This document shows, piece after piece, positions 1 to 5,339 of a stretch of DNA of 5,339 nt; position 1 is the stretch's first letter; each line of letters opens with the position of its first letter. Origin of the DNA: an uncultured Rhodobacterales bacterium (GTDB taxonomy: Bacteria > Pseudomonadota > Alphaproteobacteria > Rhodobacterales > Rhodobacteraceae); contig CALCGO010000610.1 of assembly GCA_937901055.1 (NCBI GenBank), positions 1-5,339 on the forward strand, given 5' to 3'. The notes beneath the pieces are model-generated. The model did no database searches and was not told where the DNA came from. It saw only the letters and a list, made by a program, of their open reading frames with translations. Made by a program: the position numbers and the translations under genes.

Positions 1-356
1 TTTTTCTTTTCGTCCCACGGGCGGCGGCAAAGGAATATGCCGGGTTCAGCCAAGGCTGCTACACGGCGGAAAACCGGATCCTCGGGCGCAATGTGCAAGG
101 TGTTGGCGGCCGGCGCGGCGAACATGCCGGTGTCTTCGCCACTGGCCAGAAGGAAGCGCGCGATGTTCCACGCAAGGGTGGCTTTGCCGATGCCTTTTGG
201 ACCCGTTATCAGCCAACTATGGTGCAAACGGCCTTGGTCGAACGCGTCGAGAAATGTTGCGGCGGCCGCGTCTTGGCCGAACAACACGGGCGTTTCGCGG
301 GGGCGTGGTGCGCCGTCAATACGGTCGGATTCAGGGATTTCGTCAGCGTCATTCAT
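1..356 (-). CDS. holB: DNA polymerase III subunit delta' (HolB), N-terminal part, cut by window edge
   Basis: The frame is open from the ATG at 356 to the window edge, giving about 118 codons of what is normally a protein of some 350 residues. A Walker A motif, GPKGIGKA, lies at residues 52-59 after a short N-terminal lead containing LFGQ (25-28) and LHHSWLITG (44-52). This is the arrangement of the AAA+ clamp-loader subunits delta' and tau/gamma. The LHHSWL run and the position directly after tmk favour delta'. In the family, delta' is part of the cytoplasmic clamp loader that places the beta sliding clamp on DNA; the E. coli protein does not hydrolyse ATP, whereas many alphaproteobacterial versions keep a P-loop as seen here. 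The start overlaps the tmk stop as ATGA (353-356), so translation is probably coupled. A second ATG at 352 is out of frame. The zinc-binding and C-terminal collar parts are not in view. Confidence 0.9.
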   Translation of the reverse strand, partial: MNDADEIPESDRIDGAPRPRETPVLFGQDAAAATFLDAFDQGRLHHSWLITGPKGIGKATLAWNIARFLLASGEDTGMFAAPAANTLHIAPEDPVFRRVAALAEPGIFLCRRPWDEKK

Positions 357-976
357 TCCAGCATCTCTAGCGTTAGGCTCAAGATTTTGGGGGAAATTTC
401 GTCAAGCGGACGATTTCCATCAATTAGTAAGCACCGTTCGGGCGCGGATTTGGCCAGAGATTTGAAACCGTCGCGCAGCCGGTGTTGGAAGTCCAACCCA
501 AAATCCTCGAACCGGTCTTCACCAGACTTTCTGGCTAAACCACGCGAGAGCGCGGCTTCAGGGTCCATGTCGATAATGAATGTCCGGTCGGGTTCAAAAC
601 CGATCATGTGCTCGTGGATAGCGTCCACGGTTTCACGCAAATCGGACCGTACGGCCCCTTGGTAGACGCGGGTAGAATCGGCGAAGCGGTCGGAAACCAC
701 GATGTCGCCGCGTTCCAATGCGGGCAGAATCGTTCGTTCCACGTGGTCGCGCCGTGCGGCATAGAACAGCAGGATTTCGGTTTCGGGTGACCAGCGGTTC
801 GGATCGCCTTCAACCAGAAGCTTGCGGATTTCTTCTGCGCCCGGGGATCCACCCGGTTCGCGAGTTAAAACCACCGAATGCCCGCGTTCACGCAGGGACG
901 CTGCCAAAAGCTTGGCTTGAGAAGACTTGCCTGACCCGTCGATTCCTTCGAGCGTCAGGAACATACCTTTGGCCAC
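353..976 (-). CDS. tmk: Thymidylate kinase (dTMP kinase)
   Basis: This is a complete 207-residue protein, normal length for the family. It phosphorylates dTMP to dTDP with ATP, the step feeding dTTP synthesis in the cytoplasm. Visible motifs are the P-loop EGIDGSGKSS (residues 10-19), the substrate-binding TREPGGSPGAE (38-48), the DRF signature (96-98) followed by ST (101-102) and YQG (105-107), and a strand with IIDMDPE before the arginine-rich lid region ending in GEDRFE. The first codon is GTG (976-974), only 2 nt after the TGA of the upstream carboxypeptidase gene. An in-frame ATG at 964 would still leave the P-loop intact, but the GTG fits coupled translation and a short MAKG lead better. 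The stop overlaps the holB start. Function is certain; only the exact start is open. Confidence 0.97.
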   Translation of the reverse strand: MAKGMFLTLEGIDGSGKSSQAKLLAASLRERGHSVVLTREPGGSPGAEEIRKLLVEGDPNRWSPETEILLFYAARRDHVERTILPALERGDIVVSDRFADSTRVYQGAVRSDLRETVDAIHEHMIGFEPDRTFIIDMDPEAALSRGLARKSGEDRFEDFGLDFQHRLRDGFKSLAKSAPERCLLIDGNRPLDEISPKILSLTLEMLE

Positions 977-978
977 AA

Positions 979-2124
979 TCAGCCCCCCGAAGTGGCGGCG
1001 CGGATGCGCCTGAGAAGGATGTCGCCAGCCGCAGAAATGCGTTCCATAAAGCCACCCGCCTCGATCGACGAGAGGGCAACTAACGGGAAGCGCATCGGGT
1101 CTGAATCGGGAACTAGGACAACCAGTTCACCGAGCTGTTGGCCCGCGCGGATTGGGGCCTCGATTGGGTCGGTGTAGGTGTAATGCGCGGTGACTTCGTC
1201 CAAGCTTCGAAGCGGCAGCAGCAATTCGATGTCATTGGCCAGCGCCATTTCAACCGTTTTTGTGGCCCCAAGCCATACGTTTGCGCTGTCGACCGGTTCG
1301 CCTGCTTTGAACAGGGTTTTCATTTCGAAGTCTCGAAAGGCCCACCGTGCGATCCGTTCCGCTTCGGTCGAGCGCGCTAACGCGGAATCCAGCCCGCCGA
1401 TCATAAAGACGATCCGGCGGCCGTCATTTACGGCGGAGCCAACTAGGCCATATCCGGCTTCCTCGGTATGGCCGGTTTTCAGACCGTCTGCGCCAATCCC
1501 CAATCCCAGCAAAGGATTGCGGTTGTTTTGTACGATATTTTCCCATGTGAAGGATTCTTCGGCGAAGTATCCGTAATACTGGGGGAATTCTTCGATCAGG
1601 CGCGTGGCCAGCAAGACCAAATCTTCGGCGCTCATTTCCTGCCCGGGGTCAGGCCAACCCGTCGCGTTAACGAAGTTTGAGTCCATCATTCCAAGTTCAC
1701 GCGCTCGCTGGGTCATGCGTTTGGCGAATTCATCTTCGGTGCCTGACAGACCCTCGGCCAGCACGATGCAAGCGTCATTGCCGGATTGGACTATGACACC
1801 GCGAATAAGATCTTCGATCCGCACACGAGCGCCTTCGCGCACGAACATTTTCGACCCACCTTTTTGGGAGGCCTTGGTCGACACACGAAATGTGTCCTCC
1901 AACGTCAAGCGACCATCGTCCAGCGCTTCGAATATCAAATTCAGGGTCATCAACTTGGACATCGAGGCAGGCGGCATCGGTTGGTCAGCGTTCTTTGAAA
2001 GCAGAACTGTGCCAGTGTTATAGTCGATAACCAAGGCCGATCTGGCCGTAGTTTCAAGCGCGAAGGCTGGCTGCAACAACAGGCTTGTCAGCGCAAATGC
2101 GGCTATGAATAATCGCAGGATCAT
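979..2124 (-). CDS. dacA: D-alanyl-D-alanine carboxypeptidase, PBP5/6 (peptidase S11) family
   Basis: This is a 381-residue exported low-molecular-weight penicillin-binding protein. It removes the terminal D-Ala from peptidoglycan pentapeptides in the periplasm and so limits cross-linking. A signal peptide covers residues 1-22 (hydrophobic core, then AFA before LETTA). The three active-site motifs of the family are all present in order: SMSK (54-57, nucleophile Ser54), SGN (114-116) and KTG (216-218). The C-terminal beta-sandwich domain typical of PBP5 runs from about 270 to 355. The last 25 residues (357-381) include FMERISAAGDILLRRI, a likely amphipathic helix that anchors PBP5-type enzymes to the inner membrane. 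The ATG at 2124 has a Shine-Dalgarno AAGGA at 2131-2135 with 6 nt spacing; this site shares bases with the TAA stop of the preceding SPOR gene, suggesting coupled translation. Which dac paralogue it is (dacA, dacC, dacF) cannot be decided from sequence alone. Confidence 0.95.
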   Translation of the reverse strand: MILRLFIAAFALTSLLLQPAFALETTARSALVIDYNTGTVLLSKNADQPMPPASMSKLMTLNLIFEALDDGRLTLEDTFRVSTKASQKGGSKMFVREGARVRIEDLIRGVIVQSGNDACIVLAEGLSGTEDEFAKRMTQRARELGMMDSNFVNATGWPDPGQEMSAEDLVLLATRLIEEFPQYYGYFAEESFTWENIVQNNRNPLLGLGIGADGLKTGHTEEAGYGLVGSAVNDGRRIVFMIGGLDSALARSTEAERIARWAFRDFEMKTLFKAGEPVDSANVWLGATKTVEMALANDIELLLPLRSLDEVTAHYTYTDPIEAPIRAGQQLGELVVLVPDSDPMRFPLVALSSIEAGGFMERISAAGDILLRRIRAATSGG

Positions 2125-2133
2125 TGGTTTTCC

Positions 2134-3051
2134 TTATCCCAAAACTATGGCGTCTTTATAACCGAGTTCATTAACGACACCCATCATGATTTCCAATGCT
2201 TCAGGTGTCTGAGCTGGCCCGACAATGACTCGGTATAGGGTTTTTTCACCTGCCTGACGTTCGCGAATTTCAACATAAAGACCCGCTGTCCTTAGCTTGG
2301 CAACCACAGCATCGGCGCGGGATTTGCTTTGCAAAGTGGCGACTTGTACATAGGTTCCTTGCCCATCCGCGGCTTCGTCCGCCGAACTTGCAGGCGGCAG
2401 GGCTGTTTCTTCGATGTCCGTGGCAATGATTGGCGTTGGGGTAGGTTCGACCACCGGAGGCGCCACGACTTCGGGTGTTTCGACTTTGGGCGCGACGGCC
2501 GCCACTGGTTCTTCTGCGGGCTCCTCGGCCACCGGTGCAGCTTCGACTACTTCGGGGACGGGACGCCTTATAGGCGTGGTCATATCTGGTGCTTCGGGTT
2601 CGACGATAATCTCGACCGTTTTGCGGCGAAGGGCAACGATAGTAAGTTCAACCGGCGTACCGGCCAGAACGCCAAGGGCGGCCGCGGCATCTGCGGAAAG
2701 CTCGATTTTAGGACCGGGGAAATCGCGTTCGCGCTTGTAAAGCGCGCCGATAACCTCTTTGCCTGTCGCGTCATTTCTAATGCGTACTCGTTCAGGTTTT
2801 TCGATGTCTGGGTAAGCGATCCAGACGCCGCCAAATGTCGGTCGCCCGTCCCAAAGCGCTTTGTCGGTGATGCTGAAGGCTTCGGGGGCAATAACATCGA
2901 CCTCGACTGTTTCAACGGTATCATCAGTAGACACGGATGTATCTGGCGTTGCTCCTGACAATCCGGCTTCGCAACCTGCCAATGCCAAGGCGCATAATAG
3001 CGGCGCAATCGCTGAATTTCGGATAGACAACCGTCTTCTGAAAAGTCTCAT
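2134..3051 (-). CDS. SPOR-domain lipoprotein with degenerate RlpA-like domain
   Basis: This 305-residue protein begins with an Arg-rich n-region, a hydrophobic stretch and the lipobox LAGC (24-27), so the mature protein should start at lipidated Cys27. Residues about 66-141 resemble the double-psi beta-barrel of RlpA: RVRIRND.TGKEV (88-100) and KIELSADAAAALGVLAGTPVEL (115-136) match the family's VRVTNL.NGRSV and DLS.AAA..LG segments. The segment where RlpA has its NDRGPF-type catalytic Asp reads YKRERDFPG (105-113), so lytic transglycosylase activity is doubtful. Residues about 150-230 are a Pro/Ala/Val/Glu-rich spacer that probably crosses the periplasm. The C-terminus (233-305, starting TYVQVATLQS) is a SPOR domain, which binds denuded glycan strands at the division septum. 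The start ATG has an AGGGG-type Shine-Dalgarno about 6 nt upstream. It is first in the operon, 9 nt before the carboxypeptidase gene. The SPOR and lipoprotein calls are firm; the RlpA relationship is my inference from motif alignment. Confidence 0.88.
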   Translation of the reverse strand: MRLFRRRLSIRNSAIAPLLCALALAGCEAGLSGATPDTSVSTDDTVETVEVDVIAPEAFSITDKALWDGRPTFGGVWIAYPDIEKPERVRIRNDATGKEVIGALYKRERDFPGPKIELSADAAAALGVLAGTPVELTIVALRRKTVEIIVEPEAPDMTTPIRRPVPEVVEAAPVAEEPAEEPVAAVAPKVETPEVVAPPVVEPTPTPIIATDIEETALPPASSADEAADGQGTYVQVATLQSKSRADAVVAKLRTAGLYVEIRERQAGEKTLYRVIVGPAQTPEALEIMMGVVNELGYKDAIVLG

Positions 3052-3224
3052 ATGTTACCCCTGAACCCCGGCCAAATAGGCACCCACAGGTCTGCTTACC
3101 TCGACATCGCCGCGTTTTACGGTCGTTGTCTTGAGTCTAGACAATTAAGGCTGAAATGAAAAGTACCCAGATTTGAATTCCATGTGTGGACGTTCCGGGT
3201 TCTTCTGGTTACAAGACCCCCGAC
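3052..3224. promoter_or_regulatory. Divergent intergenic region, operon and tRNA promoters expected
   Basis: These 173 bases lie between the divergent SPOR-dac-tmk-holB operon and tRNA-Ser and must hold promoters for both. No strong sigma-70 boxes stand out. For the minus-strand operon, TTGTCT (3144-3139) and CGTAAA 17 nt further on is a weak pair. For the tRNA, TTTACG (3116-3121) and GACAAT (3140-3145), 18 nt apart, is a weak pair. Both candidates overlap an imperfect palindrome: arms TTGTCT (3126-3131) and AGACAA (3139-3144), with GTCTAGAC (3135-3142) inside. An AGGGG Shine-Dalgarno for the SPOR gene lies at about 3058-3063. No ORF here is convincing. Confidence 0.4.
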
Positions 3225-3314
3225 GGAGAAGTGGCAGAGTGGTTTAATGCACCGGTCTTGAAAACCGACGTAGGTGAAAGTCTACCCAGGGTTCGAATCC
3301 CTGCTTCTCCGCCA
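3225..3314 (+). tRNA. tRNA-Ser (anticodon TGA)
   Basis: The 90-nt gene folds as a class II tRNA. The acceptor stem is GGAGAAG (3225-3231) with CTTCTCC (3304-3310), then discriminator G and an encoded CCA (3312-3314). The D stem is GCA (3234-3236) with TGC (3248-3250). The anticodon loop CTTGAAA (3257-3263) carries TGA at 3259-3261, reading UCA and other UCN codons. The stem CCGGT/ACCGA has a C-A mismatch at its outer pair, as I recall being common in alphaproteobacterial versions. The long variable arm GTAGG-TGAAAG-TCTAC fits serine. The T arm is CAGGG-TTCGAAT-CCCTG. The gene sits at the boundary between core and acceptor DNA and is the probable integration target for the adjacent integrase. 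Confidence 0.98.
3291..3314 (+). other. Probable attachment site (attL/attR core) in the tRNA-Ser 3' end
   Basis: Tyrosine recombinases encoded next to a tRNA gene usually use its T-arm and acceptor 3' end as the crossover region and restore the intact tRNA on integration. The integrase start lies 101 nt downstream and reads away from the tRNA, the usual geometry. The exact core is inferred: no second copy of the CTTCTCCGCCA-containing segment occurs in the window, so its limits cannot be set here. Confidence 0.35.
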
Positions 3315-3350
3315 GAAAACCCCCAAATACCCATAAAATAAAGGTTTTCT
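3314..3350 (+). terminator. Inverted repeat directly after tRNA-Ser, possible weak terminator
   Basis: AGAAAACC (3314-3321) pairs with GGTTTTCT (3343-3350), eight base pairs around a 21-nt AT-rich loop. It begins on the last base of the tRNA CCA. It may help tRNA 3' processing or termination, but the stem is AT-rich and no clean U-run follows, so a factor-independent terminator is not certain. It could equally be part of an integrase-binding region. Confidence 0.3.
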
Positions 3351-3372
3351 TGCAAATGAAGGCCGAAAGTTA

Positions 3373-3408
3373 TACATAAGTTTCTACATAAAGTTCTACG
3401 TAGAGGTT
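3373..3408 (+). repeat. Three phased direct repeats (12-bp units) upstream of the integrase
   Basis: Units start at 3373, 3385 and 3397: TACATAAGTTTC, TACATAAAGTTC and TACGTAGAGGTT. The TAC(A/G)TA core recurs at exactly 12-bp spacing, close to one helical turn, so bound protein would lie on roughly one face of the DNA. The position, between the tRNA 3' end and the integrase start, is where integrase arm-type sites or a directionality-factor/autoregulator site are expected. A weak promoter may overlap: TTGCAA (3350-3355), then TATACA (3371-3376) or TACATA (3373-3378). The third unit contains the AGAGG Shine-Dalgarno (3402-3406). The repeats are seen directly; function is inferred. Confidence 0.6.
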
Positions 3409-3415
3409 TTTGGGT

Positions 3416-3736
3416 ATGAAGTATTTGAAGCAAAAGACCAGTGGTGTTTTCTACTACCGTCGTGCAGTGCCAACAGAGCTACGCGACATCATTGGTAAGA
3501 AAGAATACGGTTTCAGCCTAAAGACCAAAGATAAACACATTGCATTGGAACGTTATGTGGCTGCAGACAAGCAAGCAGAGGCGTTATTCAATTCATACTC
3601 CGTTGATGCACAGAAGTCTGAGAAGGATCGTGTAGCAGCCTTACAAGCAATCTCACAGGCATTTGGACAGTCGTATGTGTCTGCTGCATCGAAGTCTGTC
3701 AATCGCAGAGTAAAAAGGGTCCATGTCGCGGCGTAA
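3416..3736 (+). pseudogene. Tyrosine-recombinase integrase (DUF6538-type N-terminus), interrupted by IS21-family element
   Basis: The 106-codon frame starts at ATG 3416, with AGAGG 9 nt upstream; a TTG at 3410 is in frame but too close to that site. The N-terminus, MKYLKQK.SGVFYYRRAVP.ELR, followed by SLKTKD and ALERY, matches the SAM-like, DNA-binding N-terminal region (DUF6538) of site-specific integrases common in Rhodobacteraceae. Such proteins are normally around 350-450 residues, so only the first quarter is here. The whole catalytic domain (R...HxxR...Y) is missing. Native sequence runs to about codon 102 (3721); the final residues HVAA and the TAA at 3734 are supplied by the end of the insertion sequence. 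Codon use is A/T-richer than in the core genes, in line with transferred DNA. It sits 101 nt after tRNA-Ser and reads away from it, so it was probably the integrase of an island inserted there. The remainder should lie beyond the IS, outside the window. Confidence 0.85.
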
Positions 3737-3763
3737 AACTGGGCCACTGAGTTTTCGGCTTTT

Positions 3764-3835
3764 TCGCGCTTTGGCGCGAGTGCTCCTCATGAAGCTAACG
3801 CGTGCCAAAGCGCATGTTGGCCGCTTGGCCAACAT
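3764..3835. repeat. Tandem hairpins in the non-coding IS end
   Basis: The 122 bases between the integrase stop and the istB stop hold three nested inverted repeats. ATGTTGGCC (3814-3822) and GGCCAACAT (3827-3835) form a perfect 9-bp stem with a 4-nt loop. TCGCGC (3764-3769) and GCGCGA (3774-3779) form a 6-bp stem with a TTTG loop. The second stem competes with a longer pairing of 3766-3778 with 3801-3813 (GCGCTTTGGC/GCCAAAGCGC, extended to 13 bp with one G-T). The first hairpin follows the istB stop on the minus strand by 24 nt and could end or stabilise the ist transcript, though no U-run follows in that direction. Confidence 0.6.
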
Positions 3836-3858
3836 TGTTTTGATCTTGATGTGTTTGT

Positions 3859-4611
3859 TTATTGGCGGTTCTTACGGCTGTGTTTTAGCCTGTAGCTTTC
3901 GCCGTTCATCTCGAGGATGTGGACGTGATGGGTCAAACGGTCGAGCAAGGCCCCTGTAAGCCGTTCTGATCCGAAGACTTCTGTCCATTCATCAAATGGC
4001 AGGTTTGAGGTTATGATGATGGACCCGCGTTCATAGCATTGGGATATGACCTCGAAGAGCAATTCCGCGCCCGATTTGCTGAGGGGTACAAAGCCCAGTT
4101 CATCAATGATCAACAGGTTCTGGCTGGTCAGTTGCTTTTGCAGTCGCTGCAATCTCCGCTCATCTTGAGCTTCAATCAGATCATGGACCAGGGCTGCTGC
4201 CGTTGTGAAGCGTACCTTCAGCCCTCTTTGACACGCAGCCAGACCTAGTCCCAAAGCGATGTGCGTTTTACCTGTCCCGGATGGTCCCAGGGCGATGACG
4301 TTTTCCCTGCGATCCACGTAGTCACAGCGTGCCAGGTCCATTGTCAGAGGCTTGTTCAAGCTGGGCATGATCTTGAAGTCAAAGCTGTCCAAGCTCTTCG
4401 TGCTGGGGAACTTTGCCGCCTTGATGCGCCGTTCAATCATCCGTCGTTCGCGTTCAATCAACTCCATCTCGCACAACCGCGCCAGATATTGGATGTGGTC
4501 TTTGTTCTCTGCCGCACAAATCTGGGCCTGTTTTGCATACTCCCCTTGGAACGTTGGTAGCCGAAGCTTTTTGAGATGGTGCTGTAAAAGGATTTGGGGT
4601 GCTTCGGTCAT
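3859..4611 (-). CDS. istB: IS21-family transposition helper ATPase IstB
   Basis: This is a complete 250-residue AAA+ ATPase, the usual length for IstB. It assembles on DNA with ATP, selects target DNA and activates the IstA transposase; the fold is related to DnaC/DnaA helicase loaders. The N-terminal domain (about 1-70) is helical and charged, including ERERRMIERRIKAAKFP (53-69). Walker A is GPSGTGKT (109-116), Walker B is LLIIDE (166-171), followed by LGFVPL. The sensor-1 region is TSNLPFDEW (201-209). LLDRLTHH (222-229) and GESYR (237-241) complete the IstB C-terminal signature. The ATG overlaps the istA stop as ATGA, and a strong GGGAGG (4626-4621) lies 9 nt upstream inside istA, so translation is coupled. 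All key residues are intact, so the product is probably functional. Confidence 0.97.
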   Translation of the reverse strand: MTEAPQILLQHHLKKLRLPTFQGEYAKQAQICAAENKDHIQYLARLCEMELIERERRMIERRIKAAKFPSTKSLDSFDFKIMPSLNKPLTMDLARCDYVDRRENVIALGPSGTGKTHIALGLGLAACQRGLKVRFTTAAALVHDLIEAQDERRLQRLQKQLTSQNLLIIDELGFVPLSKSGAELLFEVISQCYERGSIIITSNLPFDEWTEVFGSERLTGALLDRLTHHVHILEMNGESYRLKHSRKNRQ

Positions 4612-5339
4612 GCCGCTGTTCCTCCCATCAAACTCAAATAACTGGACGGGCGCGTCGTTCCGACATTCGCCTTGGGTAAATAGGGATAGAAGTCCAGATC
4701 CAATCGTGGCGGTAGCTTCTCAACTCGGCACAGCACAAGGTGTTTTACTGCGTCATAGCCAATGGCCCCCAGATCGATGGCGTGCCCGATAGCATCTTGC
4801 ACAACGTCCATCTCGAATGTTTCCATAAGACGAAGGACCTGAACGTATTCCCGCTTGCCAGCCTTGCCCATTCTGGCCTCAAGTAATCGGTGCAGTGTTG
4901 CGAAGACATCTGGTAAATCCCAGCCCTGCAAAGGGGCGGCCTGATCCAAAGCACCAACCTTTTGTTCGATCAGGGGTAAAAAGTGCAATGGATCAAAGGT
5001 CATATCTGCCGATAGGTAGGACCGTTTGTGGCGCGCAATAATCTCGTTACCGCACCCAATAATGACCTCATGCACAAAGCCACGCACATGAACATCGTGG
5101 TGCGCATAAGCCACCGGAACAGAGTAATCATTGCTACGGTAGCGCACCATCGAGATCGACGTGGCCCGTGTGCTGACATGATCACAGGCTTCATATTCCG
5201 CGACAGGTAATCCCATCAGGGCATCAGTATCAGATATCAAACGCTCGCCAATGGTTTGATTGTGGCCCCGTAATTTGTCGCCCTGACGCTCTAAACACTT
5301 TTGTTCCAGATGTGCGTTCAGATCATCAAAGCTGTCATA
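4608..5339 (-). CDS. istA: IS21-family transposase IstA, C-terminal part, cut by window edge
   Basis: The frame is open through the right edge, giving 243 codons; IstA is normally about 500 residues. The visible part starts just after the DDE catalytic core with YDSFDDLNAHLEQKC, typical of the linker following the last catalytic Glu. Then comes the Mu-transposase-like C-terminal beta-barrel, with MVRYRSNDYSVPVAY and a VRGFVHEV...NEIIARHKRSY segment. The remainder is a helical C-terminal region containing GWDLPDVFATLHRLLEARMG and ending SYLSLMGGTAA. The catalytic residues and the N-terminal helix-turn-helix are outside the window, so activity cannot be judged; no frameshift or stop is seen. 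A TTG at 5240 is an internal codon, not the start. The stop overlaps istB. IstA binds the IS ends and performs cut and strand transfer. Confidence 0.93.
   Translation of the reverse strand, partial: YDSFDDLNAHLEQKCLERQGDKLRGHNQTIGERLISDTDALMGLPVAEYEACDHVSTRATSISMVRYRSNDYSVPVAYAHHDVHVRGFVHEVIIGCGNEIIARHKRSYLSADMTFDPLHFLPLIEQKVGALDQAAPLQGWDLPDVFATLHRLLEARMGKAGKREYVQVLRLMETFEMDVVQDAIGHAIDLGAIGYDAVKHLVLCRVEKLPPRLDLDFYPYLPKANVGTTRPSSYLSLMGGTAA

Larger units (their letters stand above)
3724..5339 (-). mobile_element. IS21-family insertion sequence, partial (one end, istB, 3' part of istA)
   Basis: The two-gene istA-istB layout with an ATGA overlap is diagnostic of IS21. The end is placed at 3724 because integrase coding sequence changes there into a GC-rich TGTCGCGGCGTAAAACTGGG sequence; IS21-family ends begin with TG. 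The exact base is an inference, because the other end and the short target duplication (usually 4-8 bp) are outside the window. About 1.6 kb of an expected 2.4-2.6 kb is seen. Both genes read toward the 3724 end, antisense to the interrupted integrase. Transposition needs IstA (DDE transposase) and IstB (AAA+ regulator). Confidence 0.85.

Noticed and set aside
93..665. A 190-codon plus-strand frame opposite holB and tmk
   Set aside because: It overlaps two certain genes on the other strand and has no recognisable motif.
2329..2958. A 209-codon plus-strand frame opposite the SPOR lipoprotein gene
   Set aside because: It is a long shadow created by the high-GC codon pattern of the opposite strand; composition is unnatural (runs of Cys, Phe, Arg) and the real gene has clear domains.
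3314..3415. Possible small CRISPR-like array in the short repeats before the integrase
   Set aside because: Units are 12 bp, directly adjacent and without spacers; there are no cas genes. They fit protein-binding sites better.
3327..3417. ATACCCA (3327-3333) and TGGGTAT (3411-3417), the latter covering part of the integrase start codon
   Set aside because: The arms are only 7 bp with a 77-nt loop; this is within chance expectation and too weak to claim a translational switch.
3209..3433. A 74-codon minus-strand frame containing GEAGIRTLGRL and FKTGALNHSATSP
   Set aside because: It is the antisense translation of tRNA-Ser. This peptide type recurs as a spurious annotation wherever the tRNA occurs.
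3723..3959. A 78-codon plus-strand frame across the IS end
   Set aside because: It runs across the IS hairpins and antisense to the istB 3' end, has no recognisable domain or convincing ribosome-binding site, and looks like chance.
4608..5240. A separate 210-residue gene starting at 5240
   Set aside because: The start is a TTG inside a longer frame that continues as IstA sequence (YDSFDDLNAHLEQKC) to the window edge.

Overview
The window looks like a chromosomal segment of an alphaproteobacterium, most likely a Rhodobacteraceae/Roseobacter-group organism. The basis is the style of the proteins and the order SPOR-domain lipoprotein, D-Ala-D-Ala carboxypeptidase, tmk, holB, which I recall from that group. 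No database search was possible. The left 3 kb is ordinary core genome. The right 2 kb is accessory DNA: a tRNA gene, a broken integrase next to it, and an insertion sequence that runs off the right edge.

Core region (1-3051, all on the minus strand, read right to left). Four tightly packed genes form one apparent operon: a P/A/V/E-rich lipoprotein with a C-terminal SPOR domain (2134-3051), a PBP5-type D-alanyl-D-alanine carboxypeptidase (979-2124), thymidylate kinase tmk (353-976), and the N-terminal part of DNA polymerase III delta' subunit holB (1-356, cut by the window edge). Gaps are 9 nt, 2 nt and a 4-nt ATGA overlap. The unit joins septal/peptidoglycan maturation (SPOR lipoprotein, carboxypeptidase) with dTTP supply and the replication clamp loader.

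Junction (3052-3415). A divergent intergenic region separates the operon from a plus-strand tRNA-Ser(TGA), 3225-3314, with an encoded CCA. Downstream lies a visibly AT-richer leader with three TAC(A/G)TA-type direct repeats at exact 12-bp spacing.

Accessory region (3416-5339). A plus-strand tyrosine-recombinase gene of the DUF6538-type N-terminus begins 101 nt after the tRNA, the classic arrangement of an island integrated in a tRNA gene. It stops after about 102 native codons because an IS21-family element was inserted into it. The element starts at about 3724. It has a non-coding end with two strong hairpins, a complete istB (3859-4611) and the C-terminal 243 codons of istA (4608-5339), both on the minus strand. 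The rest of istA, the other IS end, the rest of the integrase and any island cargo lie beyond the window.

I see no complete new system here. The most useful leads are the left boundary of an island at tRNA-Ser, the IS-interrupted integrase, the phased repeats in front of it, the hairpins in the IS end, and a SPOR lipoprotein whose RlpA-like domain appears to lack the catalytic aspartate.
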